Source: Taxawa tesnikishii (nom. ined.) (taxonomy: Eukaryota; Ascomycota; Dothideomycetes; Dothideales). Taken from it: a stretch of DNA of 64,000 nt. Under the pieces are notes generated by a model. That model had not been told where the DNA came from. It ran no database searches and was given only the letters and a program-made list of their open reading frames with translations. This document shows, piece after piece, positions 12,659 to 23,688 of this stretch; the stretch's first letter is position 1; every line of letters starts with the position of its first letter. Where the stretch lies: assembly GCA_030247885.1 (NCBI GenBank), contig JAPDRO010000007.1:1264101-1328100 (forward strand), written 5' to 3'. Made by a program: the position numbers and the translations under genes.

Positions 12659-13300
12659 ATGGTGGGATCAGGAGCCTCCGCGAAACTTGCCGCTCGCAAT
12701 CTCTTTAGCGCAATCAATAATCATAATCTTGTCTGTTTGTGTCCCCGGGACTTGTCGACGGTTGAGTGGTTACAACCTTATCTGGTCTCAATAGTCACTG
12801 TCGCATATGGAACCCTATCCTGGTGCTACCTGCTGGCGATGATCTGGATTATCTTGCAACTTTCCAAAGCAATCGTTTCGCAACCTCGGGTGGTTCAGCA
12901 GCTTCCGGCGCGTCAAGAATGCGGATATGACCGATTCATGATGTGGACTCGATTGATCCTCCTGTCATCGCTCGCAGTTCTGCTCACTGGGTCTGTTCTG
13001 GTTGTGTCTACTTACCTGCAAATTGGCGGAGGGTCATGTGTGAATCGTGTCTCCTTATTATTGCCACGCCATCTGGGCGAACACCTGCCGGAAGGGATTC
13101 ATGCTTTTGTCCCACCAAACTTCATATTTGTTTTCCTTACGAGCGTTCTTACGGTCTTTGTTGCGAACCTCCATCTGGATGGAAGGCAGCTCCAGAGTGT
13201 TGAGGATATATTCACGGACCACTCGGACATAACGCTGCCAAGGAAACTGATATCCATAAACTGGGATTATCTAGCTTCTGGACCTCAAGGCCGCGTCTGA
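12659..13300 (+). CDS. Hypothetical polytopic membrane protein
   Basis: An open frame of 213 residues from the ATG at 12659, starting 44 bases after the zinc-finger stop codon. At least three strong hydrophobic segments are visible: YLVSIVTVAYGTLSWCYLLA, LILLSSLAVLLTGSVLVV and FIFVFLTSVLTVFVA. No family is recognised. It could be a separate small gene or a 3' exon group of the preceding gene. Expression evidence would decide. Confidence 0.4.
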   Translation: MVGSGASAKLAARNLFSAINNHNLVCLCPRDLSTVEWLQPYLVSIVTVAYGTLSWCYLLAMIWIILQLSKAIVSQPRVVQQLPARQECGYDRFMMWTRLILLSSLAVLLTGSVLVVSTYLQIGGGSCVNRVSLLLPRHLGEHLPEGIHAFVPPNFIFVFLTSVLTVFVANLHLDGRQLQSVEDIFTDHSDITLPRKLISINWDYLASGPQGRV

Positions 13301-13573
13301 TGGTCTTTTTGCTGCCTTTACCACTTCCGTAATTAAACATTCTAAATTACCCTCAACAGCTACACCACGATCGTGGCGCTTAATCCTTGGATGATCCATG
13401 GATTCCGTGGACTGAATTCACTTTCTGAGGCCAGTCTTGGCATGAACTATTCATTGCCAGCCCTACTCGCAATCACCACTCCGGAATGTTACGGGAACAA
13501 CAGAGCTCTGCAGTTCTTTTCGAGGGTTGACTCCACTAGTGCGCCTGGAGAATTCCTTCTTCGTATCGCCGCT

Positions 13574-13800
13574 AGGAGATGTGACGAGCCCTGAAGCATC
13601 TGCTACCGGACGAAGATCCACATCTTGAGACTCGAAATTTTAGCTATGACGCCGATGTCTGGACGTTAGGATGTGTCGTGCTGGAAACACTCACCGTGGC
13701 TCACCACCATAAGTTGGAAGACTTGCGTAGCTTCATGGGCGAGCAAATATATGGTCAAATCCCCGAGCGAGTGCTCACTCCTTGTCACTTGTCGCCGCGC
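13574..13800 (+). pseudogene. Protein-kinase C-lobe fragment
   Basis: A short stretch reads SYDADVWTLGCVVLE, the subdomain IX signature (DVWSLGC) of Ser/Thr kinases. Just upstream in another frame is DVTSPEASATG, which looks like the APE-type subdomain VIII motif. No ATP-binding lobe, HRD or DFG motif is found nearby, and the two pieces are in different frames. I take it as the remnant of a fungal kinase gene. A badly broken live gene is less likely. Confidence 0.5.
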
Positions 13801-14394
13801 TTTCTCACTCTTCGGTATTGGTTTCGTGTTCATGGGTTTCTAATTGGACTTTTGTGCGCGACAACCGGCTGCTGAATAACACCTCGAGGCTGTGCAGGTG
13901 GCAAAGAAACTAAGTTCTTTCGTTCGGTGAACGCATCATCTCAATGTATAGATTCATATTTGTTAACCCGGACAACTCACTAGGAGCTCGATTTGCATAA
14001 CGAGAGTCTGACATTGTTCATGAAGTCTCATCAAACCGACAGTCATGACCTGATAACTGTGTCAACATAGTGTTTCGCAAGGTCTACGAAAAGGCGTCTT
14101 GCTTGACTCTGCCGAGGGATTTTTCCCGAGCCAGATGTTCCATCCCCTTGTAGGCACATCTGGGTACACGAGGCACCCCATCCCTCTCCAGGTACGTTGG
14201 GCATAAGCATGTCATGTGCCCACATGCCCACTGTGCCTCAAGAGCAGAAGGCATAATGGGCACTTCCTTAGTATATCTTTGTCCTCTTCACACATCTTTG
14301 TTCCCACGCAACTTTCCTTCAAACACCACAGCAAGCTCTGCCTTCACCATTCGAGTACCTACTGCCGAAGGACCACTAGCAACCGCCTCACACC

Positions 14395-14610
14395 ATGACA
14401 ACGGCGATCGACGCTACCAATGACGGCTGGAGCTTCGACCTGAATGCTCTGCTAGACCTCATCGGAATCCTCGTCGCCGTCGTCATCGGCGGAATCCAGA
14501 TCCGTCTGATCCGTCAAGAGATCACTCGTAAGAAGCTATGTCCCCTTGCCGAAAACTTCACCATTGACGTGTTGCTTGCAGGCTCCCATCGGGCTAACCC
14601 ACGTGGCTGA
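14395..14610 (+). CDS. Tiny single-pass membrane protein
   Basis: Two exons, 14395-14527 and 14582-14610, separated by a 54-nt intron (GTAAGAAG...TTGCAG), encode 53 residues. The protein is MTTAIDATNDGWSFDLNALL followed by a hydrophobic helix (LIGILVAVVIGGIQI) and a basic tail (RLIRQEITRSHR). This is the layout of a single-pass membrane micropeptide. No family is recognised. Support comes from the clean splice signals and the well-formed helix. Confidence 0.4.
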   Translation: MTTAIDATNDGWSFDLNALLDLIGILVAVVIGGIQIRLIRQEITRKKLCPLAENFTIDVLLAGSHRANPRG

Positions 14611-16143
14611 AAGTCATCATTCTTTGCGTGCACGATGCATCCAACCCAGTAGGTCCTTCTGTCCTGCGTCCTGCAATGCTGTGCTGATGTATATGAGTCC
14701 GAGTGGAAATCAGGACGTACCATCATGGTCTGGAGGGAGGCCGTAGGATGTGTAAGACTTGCGGATATGGGAACGATTTGACGGCTGTTGACTATGTTGC
14801 TGCCGGTGTTTGGGTTGTGCTAGACGCTTCTTCATCTTATTGTTTTCTTGAATGATCGTGATCTCCGGGGCAGCGATGCTCTCAGTAGGCATTCCAATTG
14901 ACTGCTTGCCGCGACAAACCGACGGCATTGTTAGCCAATATCGCGCGTTAACGTGAGCCAGATAGTCATCGAAGTGTTGTCCGAGATGTACTGAAGAACA
15001 CCTCAACAGTATATTTCATTGAGTTCATTCGAGATGGATCCACGGGATTGTATGATAAGCCGGCGGTGTTACTGAGAAAGGGAAGAGGTAGAAGAGGATT
15101 GAACTCGGCAGGGCGTCCTGGGGAGACGCGAGAAAGACGCGTCTTATATAGAACGCTTGTCGTGACTTCCTGTTTCTTTCCTCGGCGTTTGCCATCAGCC
15201 AGTTCAAGCCATGCATGTATTGACTGTCGACAGCTACCTGACTGAGAGCCATGCTTGTCATTAGATTGATGTCACAGAGCGCGGTACCCGCCACCGTCAG
15301 CAACGCGATAGCACCTGTCAAACAGTGGCCAGGTACGTGTTCTATAGCTCCCGATGGCGCTGTTGCACGTCAGGCACCCGAAGAGTCCAACGAAAATAGC
15401 AGGCAGGCAGGCAGGCCCTCAGCAACCGACAACAGCGCTGAGAACCAAGCTCTACAGCCCGGGTCCGTCAACCCCTGGACAGCAGACTCTCACGCATGTC
15501 ACAAAGACCACATCTTCTTGGCTGAGCAAACACAATCTCAATACGCCTGTCTTGGTACGCCTCGAGTGTGGCGGAGACGGACAACAAGATGGTCTATGAC
15601 TGGATGAATCACGGAGCCCTAAACGGGCAAGCGGCTCTTCGGCCCGACGCCTGTCCGACAGCAACACCTGCCCTCTGTCTCAGCAACCATCACCACAACA
15701 CAGAAAGACAGTACGTGATAGCATTGCTGTGAACACTAAGGCTTGATATGTTCACGGCAGCTTTGTGATTCTCTGCCTGAAAAGCATTGGCGCTGGCTTG
15801 GCCATTGCACTGAAACGCTCCAAGAGCAACCTCACTGCATCCCGCACCGACAACAGATTGAGAATCTGATATTCCATCACTAATTGAGAACACATATCAG
15901 GGATTCTCCATTAATTGGCGCTCTGGTGTCCATCAGTAATGGCTGAATCCATGGCCTATGGTGCCAACGTGAGCAGGCTCCACTACTGGCCTACATATCA
16001 CTTCACTCCACACTCTCCACTGCATCTGGCCGGTTTCAACCGCGTTCGGCTCCCGATTTGCGTACCTGAAGATGCCCAGATCCGCTCACCTTCCTGTTCC
16101 GATCCATGAAGTCGGAAGTCTATCTCTAGCTTACAAGTGGGTA
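14611..16143. other. Long intergenic stretch without a supported gene
   Basis: About 1.5 kb. Two minus-strand open frames (14710-15006 and 15025-15321) show no domain or convincing splice structure. A GCAG microsatellite lies at 15399-15415. Confidence 0.4.
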
Positions 16144-16199
16144 GAGGCCGGAAGGGTTCCGGCCTCTTGTGGGTAACGAGGCCGGCACCATTTCCGGCC
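16144..16199. promoter_or_regulatory. GC-rich palindromes upstream of the IDO gene
   Basis: A perfect 10-bp inverted repeat (GAGGCCGGAA, 3-nt spacer, TTCCGGCCTC) occupies 16144-16166. A second, looser pair (GAGGCCGG at 16178, TTCCGGCC at 16192) follows. They lie about 110-160 bp before the start codon, just upstream of a TATA-like atatataat at 16205. A regulator-binding role is inference. Confidence 0.55.
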
Positions 16200-16305
16200 A
16201 CGAAATATATAATCCTTCTCATTCCTCCGCGTTTCTTCCAGCTTCTCAACATTCTCAGTAAATACATCTGACTTCTCCACATCAAGATTTGCAATCCCCC
16301 AAACC

Positions 16306-17877
16306 ATGTCGGCGATACACGAACAGTTCCCTTACCTCAACGGCGATCCCTCCAAGCTTCCTCCAGGCGCCGACCCCTTCACCATCACTACACGGACCGG
16401 ATATCTACCGTCTCAGCTTCCGCTCAAGAAGTTGCCACCCGCGTTCAATGCTCTGAGCGACATCCTCGACGATATGCCTATCCTCAAAGAGGACGGCACT
16501 GCAGGGCTACTTGCTACCTTCAAACTTGGTCCTCTCATTGACTCAGGTGCCCTCCCTGACCTGACCGCCGAGATCAACACCCTGGTCGTTTCCGGTAGCG
16601 AGGAGGTCGACATGTCTGCGGTCGCCGCAGCGTTCCGTGATTACAGCTTCGTGGCTTCCTCCTACCTCCTGGAACCGTGCTGGGAGATGTACAGTGTAAA
16701 CCCAGGAAATGGGTACGGGCTCGGCCGTCAGAAGTTGCCGAAGTGCATCGCTGGCCCACTGGTCAAATGTGCAAAGATGTGAGTCGTGCCGCCTCATGTG
16801 TGTTGCTCCGTTAGGGATGCTGATCGACGAATAGTCTTGACATCCCTGCATTCATGTCCTACGCCTACTCCTATGCGCTCTACAACTACTACCTTGTTGA
16901 TCCCGCAAAGGGTCACGATGACTATGCCAACCTGCGTCTGATCCGCGCCTTCGAAAAGGGACTGGACCCCAAGTCCTCCGAAGCCGGATTCATCCTCACG
17001 CACATCCACATGGTCGCACAGACCGGCGGACTCATCAAAGGAACCACCGGCCTCCTTTCCGCCATCTCCGAGTCCGCTTCAAACTCATCTCTCGACCGCA
17101 TCGCCGCCGCCAAAGCCAGCTTGGTGTGCATGCTCTCCTCCATGTCCGTCATCGAAGCCAACATGGAAAAAATGTGGACGCACTCCTTGCCTAAGGAGTA
17201 CATGACCTATCGCACTTTCATCTACGGCATCACGTCACAATCCATGTTCCCCGACGGCGTCATCTACGAGGGCCAATACGACAACCTCCCGCAATTCTTC
17301 CGCGGCGAGTCCGGCGCCAACGACGCCATCATCCCCTCCTCGACCACCTCTGCGAGATCCCCATGCCGGCGAACCCACTCACGGATATCCTGGTCGAATT
17401 CAGAGAATACAGACCCAAGCCGCATCGCGAATTCCTCGCATTTGTTAGGGAGACGAGCAAGAGCATCGGCGTGCGCCAGTTCCTCACAAACTCTGGCGAC
17501 CTGAGTCTCGCGGTCCTGTATCTTAGGATCCTGGATCATGTCAGGAGCTTCAGGTGGCGCCACTGGATGTTTACGCGTGAGTACATCATCAAGCGCACAC
17601 GTCACCCGACGGCTACAGGGGCAGTCCTATTATCACCTGGTTGCCAAATCAGCTCAGCGCGGTTATGGATATGATGGAGGATGTGTGCAAGGGCTCGGGG
17701 TTGTGGGCCATCTTGGAGGAGGGCGTGTGGAACGGCGGTGGTGATGCCGCTTCCCCATCGTCAGCCTTGACTAAGGAGGAGTATGAAACTGTCAAGGAGA
17801 TGATGGAGAATGCGGTGAGCCAGAGGGAGAAGCTGCGCAAGGAGGTGGCGAAGTATTGCCAGGATAGGGGCATCTGA
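16306..17877 (+). CDS. Indoleamine 2,3-dioxygenase (two frameshifts)
   Basis: Heme enzyme that opens the indole ring of L-tryptophan to N-formylkynurenine, the first step of the kynurenine/NAD route. Exons are 16306-16778 and 16835-17877 (56-nt intron), about 505 residues. Family signatures: LLEPCWEMYSVNP, YRTFIYGITSQSMFP, FRGESGAND, YRPKPHREFL and FRWRHWMFTREYI. The histidine of RWRHW aligns with the proximal heme ligand. The frame breaks near 17333-17339 (C/T run in atcccctcct) and at G run 17618-17621. One added base at each gives the expected conserved sequence, including the final PNQLSAVMDMMED block. Filamentous fungi usually carry several IDO paralogues; I cannot say which this is. Confidence 0.93.
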
Positions 17878-18051
17878 GTGTGTTTGGGGGATATGGGGTT
17901 TAACACTCGGTGAGTGCAAGTGAGATCGCCTCAACACTGACTGGCACCTGAGGTTGAATGGGTGACTTCAACAGTCTGCCCAGGGGCCGAATGCGACTTC
18001 AGCGGCTACCATTCTCTTGTTTGGCTTGCGATTGTATCAACTTTTCCTGCT

Positions 18052-18216
18052 TTACTCATACGATTCTGCTCTGCACGGCCTCCCATCCACGGGATCCGGC
18101 ATCCAGGCCTCCGAGCCCACAGCCGTCGCAGCCCAAAACATGTCGTTAGGATCGTATTTCTTCCTGATCTCTTCCAATCTATCGTGATTCCGCCCATAGA
18201 AACCGTACGCACGAGA
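18052..18216 (-). pseudogene. Terminal exon of a FAD-linked (BBE-like) oxidoreductase, orphaned
   Basis: Read leftwards from an acceptor-like GTAACAG, 54 codons to a TAA give GFYGRNHDRLEEIRKKYDP and then NDMFWAATAVGSEAW. This is the C-terminal signature of berberine-bridge-type FAD oxidases (YDPxxxF). The FAD-binding PP-loop domain and the substrate domain that should lie upstream (towards 20 kb) are absent; that space holds the hydroxyacid dehydrogenase gene. I therefore call it a relic of a deleted gene. Confidence 0.7.
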
Positions 18217-18545
18217 CTGTTACTATCTTTTCAGGGCAGAGTAGCAAACACACACAAAACACGCTTAGGCTAAGCTTTTTCGGACGGACGGCATGACGCG
18301 TGATCTCGGCATCTCTTCCCCAGACTTTACTTTTCTGGAGAGCCTCGGTCCATCTGGGTATCTGCATCTCCAATCAAACTCCAGTGGTGTACGGTAAAGA
18401 TGCAGCGTCATTGACTCTGTTGCCGTCCACCCCCAGCGCCTTTTTCTTTTCCGTTTCCTTTTGCTGTGCTCTTGTATATACTCACATAGGTCTACTACTC
18501 TTCCATCCGTAGCATCTCCCGTATTCACTATCAAAATCTCTCACA

Positions 18546-19938
18546 ATGGCACCCCCAACGCCCCACGACCTAAACTGCCTCACCATCGACGAACTTCAGA
18601 AGCTCGCCGCCCCGCGCATGGACAAGCAGACCCGAGACTACTACAATGAAGGTGCCGACTCCGGATCTACGGTCCTCGAAAACATCACTGCGTACAACAA
18701 ATACCGGATCCGACCTCGCGTGCTCCGAGACGTCTCCCGCATCGACACCTCCGTCTCCGTGCTCGGGCAGAAGAACAGCATACCGCTAGGCGTCGCACCG
18801 ACCGCCATGCAGTGTCTTGCGCACGAGGACGGCGAGCTGGCGACAGCTAGGGCGTGCAAGAAGGCTGGCGTAGTCATGGGCTTGAGCAGTTTCTCAACCA
18901 GCAGCTTGGAGGACGTGGCCAAGGAGAGCGGGGACAACGCACACGCGCTGCAACTCTACCTGTTCGAAGAGCGCGAGCACAGCCGGAAACTGATCGCGCG
19001 CGCGAAGAAGGCCGGGTACAAGGCCGTGTTCCTGACCGTCGATACGCCCCTGCTGGGCCGCAGGAATCTGGAGATCAGGAACCAGTTCAAGCTGCCGAAG
19101 CACTTTCGCGTTGCCAACTTCGTTGAAGAGGAGGAAGTGCCGTCGAAGGGCGAGGAGGGCGGCGAGGAGGGCGTGGAGGGGAGAAGAAAGAGATGGATCG
19201 GCCGGCGATGAAGCGTACCACCAGCGCAGCAGGTTACATGGATGGTGAGAAGCGTGTGCCTCCTTCGGGGCCCATAACTTTCCACTCGCACGCCGCGAAC
19301 CCGACGTTGTGTTGGGAGCGCGACATTGACTGGCTGAAGCAAGAGTGTGGACCCGAGATGCAGGTCTGGGTCAAGGGGATTGCAACAGCAGAAGATGCGC
19401 TGTTGGCCGTGCATCACGGTGTTGATGGGATTGTGGTGTCGAACCACGGTGGACGACAACTAAGTACGCGCAGTCACCCTCTCCTCTCCTCTCCTCTCCT
19501 CTCCTACCCCGCAAGCCTCTCAGTTACCGCTTATCCATCTCCTCCCTCCTTTGATCTTCTTGCACAGGCATGTCGACATGACGAGAGTGCAACAAGTGCT
19601 AACACTTCCCTGCAGACGGTGCCCTCGCAACCCTAGACGCGCTCCCCGAAGTCGCCGCCGCCGTGCAGAAGAAGATCCCTGTGCACGTCGACGGGGGCAT
19701 CCGGCACGGAACCGACGTTTTCAAAGCGCTGGCTCTGGGTGCAGATTTCGTCTGGATCGGTCGTCCCGTCCTCTGGGGACTCGCCTACAAGGGCCAGGAG
19801 GGCGTCGAGCTGTGTCTGCGGCTGCTCGCGGATGAGATACGCCTTTGCATGGGTCTGGCGGGCGTTGTGAAGGTTGAGGACATCTCAAAGGATTATTTGG
19901 TCAAGATGGACCGCAGTGGGTTCGTTAGTAAGTTGTAG
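18546..19938 (+). CDS. FMN-dependent 2-hydroxyacid (lactate/glycolate-type) dehydrogenase
   Basis: Oxidises an L-2-hydroxyacid to the 2-oxoacid through FMN. Exons are 18546-19463 and 19616-19938, about 413 residues. Motifs: a substrate/FMN loop near residues 75-90 (GVAPTAMQCLAHEDGE), FLTVDTPLLGRR, WVKGI (flavin-contacting Lys), VSNHGGRQL (catalytic His with substrate Arg) and VDGGIRHGTDVFKALALGA. There is no cytochrome b5 domain, so it is not the mitochondrial CYB2 type. The 152-nt intron carries a CTCCT microsatellite. The frame breaks at G run 19178-19181, in a variable Glu/Gly-rich loop; one G restores it. Substrate is not certain. Confidence 0.9.
19478..19505. repeat. CTCCT microsatellite inside the dehydrogenase intron
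   Basis: Five tandem copies of CTCCT near the 5' end of the intron. Confidence 0.85.
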
Positions 19939-21137
19939 ATAGGAGGCAAGGGAAGTGGTATGTGTAGAAAGTGGTATGTGTAGGACAAGGCTAACGGGGT
20001 GGGATGTTTTCTTTGGAAGGGGGTCGCGGCGCTTCGCATATCGTGCATATTGTTATAGTGCGCTGTTAGGCATGTCAGTGTACGATACTGTCGTGGTGTT
20101 TCGCGTCGGAGCTCGCAAGACTACTAGCTCTTTTGGCAGGTGGCAGGGCCTTGTTGCACTGCACCTAGACTACCCCGGAGAAGTTCTCTGCAAGCGAACC
20201 AAGCCCAATCTAAACAGCAGCTTTGCGTGTTTGCGTCAGTCCACTCCTGTAAGAAGATTTAGATGTACAGCTTTATGGTATGGCCTACCTCGCTGCCTTT
20301 GTCTTTGTCTCCACTCATTGTCCGGTAAGTTGTCGATCGCGCTCGGGAATCAGCCCAGCCCAGCCCAGCCCATGGGGAATCACTGGATGACACCTGGGGG
20401 TCTGTCTTCGCTCGCCGACGCCATCACCGTCAGTGTTTCCTGGTCACAGCTCTCTCGGCGGACATTTTGATTACCTAATCCGGCAGCCAAGCGACAGTCC
20501 CCATTCCATCCTACTGTCTTCCCTTCCTCGGCTCCATCCCACGAAGGCGTGCACGAGACGACTGCTTGCAGGTCGGTCGAAGACAGACGCTCATGTTATC
20601 ACGGCCGTTGTTGTTGAGTTCGAGTTCCCTGGAGATGGAGCCGTCCGGCTACCCCGAGGTCGGTAGTCGCGTCTATCTCCTCTGCCATGGAACATTCCAA
20701 TGCCCAGCGCCTGGGCGGCCTTGTCCCCGTTAGCGGATGGGCCAGTCGACAAGGATATTACACACGACAACGCAAACACATGTCGTAACGCCTTCCTTGG
20801 CTCATTGCACCCATCCGCCCAGATAATTGGCGCTTTCAGCGCATGAGGCAGGTAACTGTCTCTCCCAAGCAAGCCTTTGCTTTCTTCTGCCGCTACGGGG
20901 GCCTCCTGGTTGGCCAGACCGCATCCTTGATAGACAAGTAGTATAGCTTTTCGCCTAGCATAGCATAGCATAGCATCTGAGGGTTACACCTCTCTAGCGC
21001 TCGATAACGATTCCATGTGGGCGCAAGCCTAGTAGTAGGTACAAATCAATGCCCGTTCCCTCTTCCTGCGCACTTGTCCACTGCAGCAATCGTGCATCAT
21101 CTTTCCGCATTTCTGCTTCACACTCATCCTCCGCAGT
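19939..21137. other. Intergenic region with two pentanucleotide repeats
   Basis: About 1.2 kb with no supported gene. It contains (CAGCC)4 at 20351-20372 and (TAGCA)4 at 20956-20976. Open frames on both strands lack motifs. Confidence 0.55.
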
Positions 21138-23277
21138 ATGGCGGCGACGGCTTACGACAAGGACCTGGGCAAGGAAGTCCACACCGATGCCCTCACGAAA
21201 AGCCAAACCTCTGAAGAAGGCCAAATCGTCACGCAGTACGATGATGGCATGCGTCCTGGGCTCATGACCCGCTTGGGCTTGACGCCCGACTCTTTCAGGA
21301 AGAGAACACTGGCGGACAAACACAACCAGTTAAACAAGACCCTCAAGGGCCGTCACTTGTCGATGATTGCGATTGGCGGATCGATTGGGTATGCGCTGTG
21401 CCATCTCTGCACCACAGTTATGCGGTAGCGCAGCGACACGACCGAGTTAACGCGAATCTGCAGTGCCGGTTTGTTCGTCGGTTCGGGAGGTGCGCTTCAT
21501 AACGGAGGACCGGGTGCACTTCTTCTTGATTTCGGCATCATCGGCATTGTTCGTCTCCAGATGCCCCCGTCCCGCACGCAAGCCCCAGAATATTGCTGAT
21601 AGCAGCCCAGATGATGTTCAACGTCGTCTACGCTCTCGGAGAGTTGGCCATCATGTTCCCGATCTCCGGAGGCTTTTACACTTACTCCACTCGCTTCATT
21701 GATCCCTCTTGGGGATTTGCCATGGGGTGGAATTACGTGTTCCAGTGGGCCATTGTGCTGCCGCTCGAGCTGACTGTCGCCGGCCTCACCGTCAACTACT
21801 GGCCGAACAACGTCAATCTTGCAGTCTGGATAACGTTGTTCTGGGCTGCCATCATCATCATCAATGTCTTCGGCGTGCTTGGATACGCCGAAGAGGAGTT
21901 CTGGGTCGCTTTGCTGAAGCTTAGTACTATTGTTATCGTAAGCTTGGCCCTGCTGTTGAATGCAGTGTGCGTGGTCGTGGCGCGAGCTGATCGTCTACAC
22001 AGTTCATGATTATGGCCGTGATCTTTGTGTGTGGTGGCGGACCCTCTAATGGCCTGTACAGCGAGTACTGGGGAGCCAGGACATGGTACGATCCGGGCGC
22101 GCTGTCCAATGGATTCTACGGCATCTGCTCTGTCTTCGTCACCGCCGCCTTCTCCTTCTCAGGCACAGAGCTGGTCGGCCTCGCCGCCGCCGAGTCTGAG
22201 ACGCCGCAGAAATCATTGCCCAGTGCCATCAAACAGGTCTTTTGGCGCATTACACTGTGAGCTCTTCCCGTCCTCCACGGCCGGTCACTGGCGCTCCTTG
22301 GCTGACCACGTACACCCAGCTTCTACATCCTCGCGCTGTTCTTCGTCGGCCTCCTCGTCCCGCACGACGACGAACGCCTCCTGGGCGCCGGACTGATCGA
22401 TGTCTCCGCCTCGCCTTTCGTCATCGCCGCCGTCGACGCAGGCATTCCGGCCTTTGGCGACTTCGTCAACGTCGTCATCCTCTTCTCCGTCGTCTCGATT
22501 GGCCTCTCCGGTGTTTACGGCGGCTCGCGCACCCTCACCGCGCTCGCAGAACAGGGCTACGCCCCCAAGATCTTCGCCTACGTTGATCGTGCCGGACGAC
22601 CTCTGTGGTCCACGCTCGCCATCATCGCCTTCGGCCCGCTGGCGTACATTTCGCTTGCCAGCAGCGGCATCATCGTCTTCGCCTGGCTGCAGGCGTTGTC
22701 TGGTCTCGCGGCGCTGTTCACCTGGGGCTCCATCTGTCTCGCGCACATCCGCTTCCGGGCCGCGTGGAAACACCACGGCCACACCACCGACGAGCTACCG
22801 TTCAAGGCCATCGCCGGCGTGTATGGATCCTGGCTCGGGCTCATCCTGGTCCTCCTCGTACTCATCGCTCAGGTAAGTCTTCCCCTTCCCCCCTCCCCTT
22901 TCCTCCTCCATCTCAATCCTCCCCTGCTTTCCCTTTCCGGTAAAACAGCAAAGCCCGATCATCGCTTCTGCACCGCCCCACACCCTGCACTTACCCCCCA
23001 TCCATACGCTAGAGCTAACATGTGAAAAAAAATGCAGTTCTACACCGCCATCAAGCCAATGAGCGCGGAAGCTTTCTTCCAGTCCTACCTCGCCCTGCCC
23101 GTCGTCATCTTCTTCTACATCTGCGGCTGGGTCTGGAAGCGCGAGGGCTGGCGCAAGCTGGCCGACATCGACATCGACAGCGGCCGCCGAGAGCTGGATT
23201 GGGAAGCGTACGAGAAGGTGAAGCGGGAGAAGCAGAGTTGGCCCGCGTGGAAGAGGATTCTGGATAAGATGTTCTAG
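21138..23277 (+). CDS. Amino-acid permease, YAT family
   Basis: Plasma-membrane amino-acid/proton symporter of the yeast amino-acid transporter family, 569 residues. Six exons: 21138-21388, 21464-21548, 21611-21937, 22003-22256, 22320-22872 and 23038-23277. A cytosolic N-terminus leads into HLSMIAIGGSIGAGLFVGSG, the helix-1 unwound substrate site typical of APC transporters. PISGGFYTYSTRFIDPSWGF and GWNYVFQWAIVLPLEL are further family blocks. Twelve transmembrane segments are predicted by eye. The exon junctions keep phase throughout and no frameshift is needed. The second intron has an unusual GTTCGT donor. Substrate range unknown. Confidence 0.93.
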
Positions 23278-23688
23278 TGACGGCGGCGCGTGCCGGGCTT
23301 GTTAGTTCTGGACCAATTCCCCTGCTAGGATAGGAGGTGGCGAGATGGGATTGGCTTTAATTGAGGTTGTAAACGGAGGCTTTGTAACCTGTCAAATCTG
23401 TGCCCGTGAGTCGTTGCTATGGCATAACTTTCTGCTCACAGTTACGCAAGCGCCTGTTGTTTGGAACCATGCCAGTAGAGTGGTGATAGCACATCGAACT
23501 GTCGGCTATCATGCCTCTCCGCTGTAGATAGCCTTCCTACGTGGCATGAGATCTCGGCTGGTGTAAGACGCAGCAAACAATATTGTGAACCTGTGTCCTC
23601 AACACGCCATGAACCAGTCCCTTGCCGCTGCATCCGTCCGCATGCACAACACCCAACGCCAACCGCCAGCGAAAAGTCCCCCGGGTAT
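23278..23688. other. Short region between convergent permease and NPR3
   Basis: Shared 3' region of 411 bases. No gene or clear repeat is seen. Confidence 0.6.

Noticed and set aside
15025-15321. Minus-strand frame with a signal-peptide-like start
   Set aside because: No conserved motif, a TATA-like tract inside the frame and no splice support.
20591-20971. 126-codon minus-strand frame
   Set aside because: It runs through the TAGCA microsatellite and has no domain; treated as chance.
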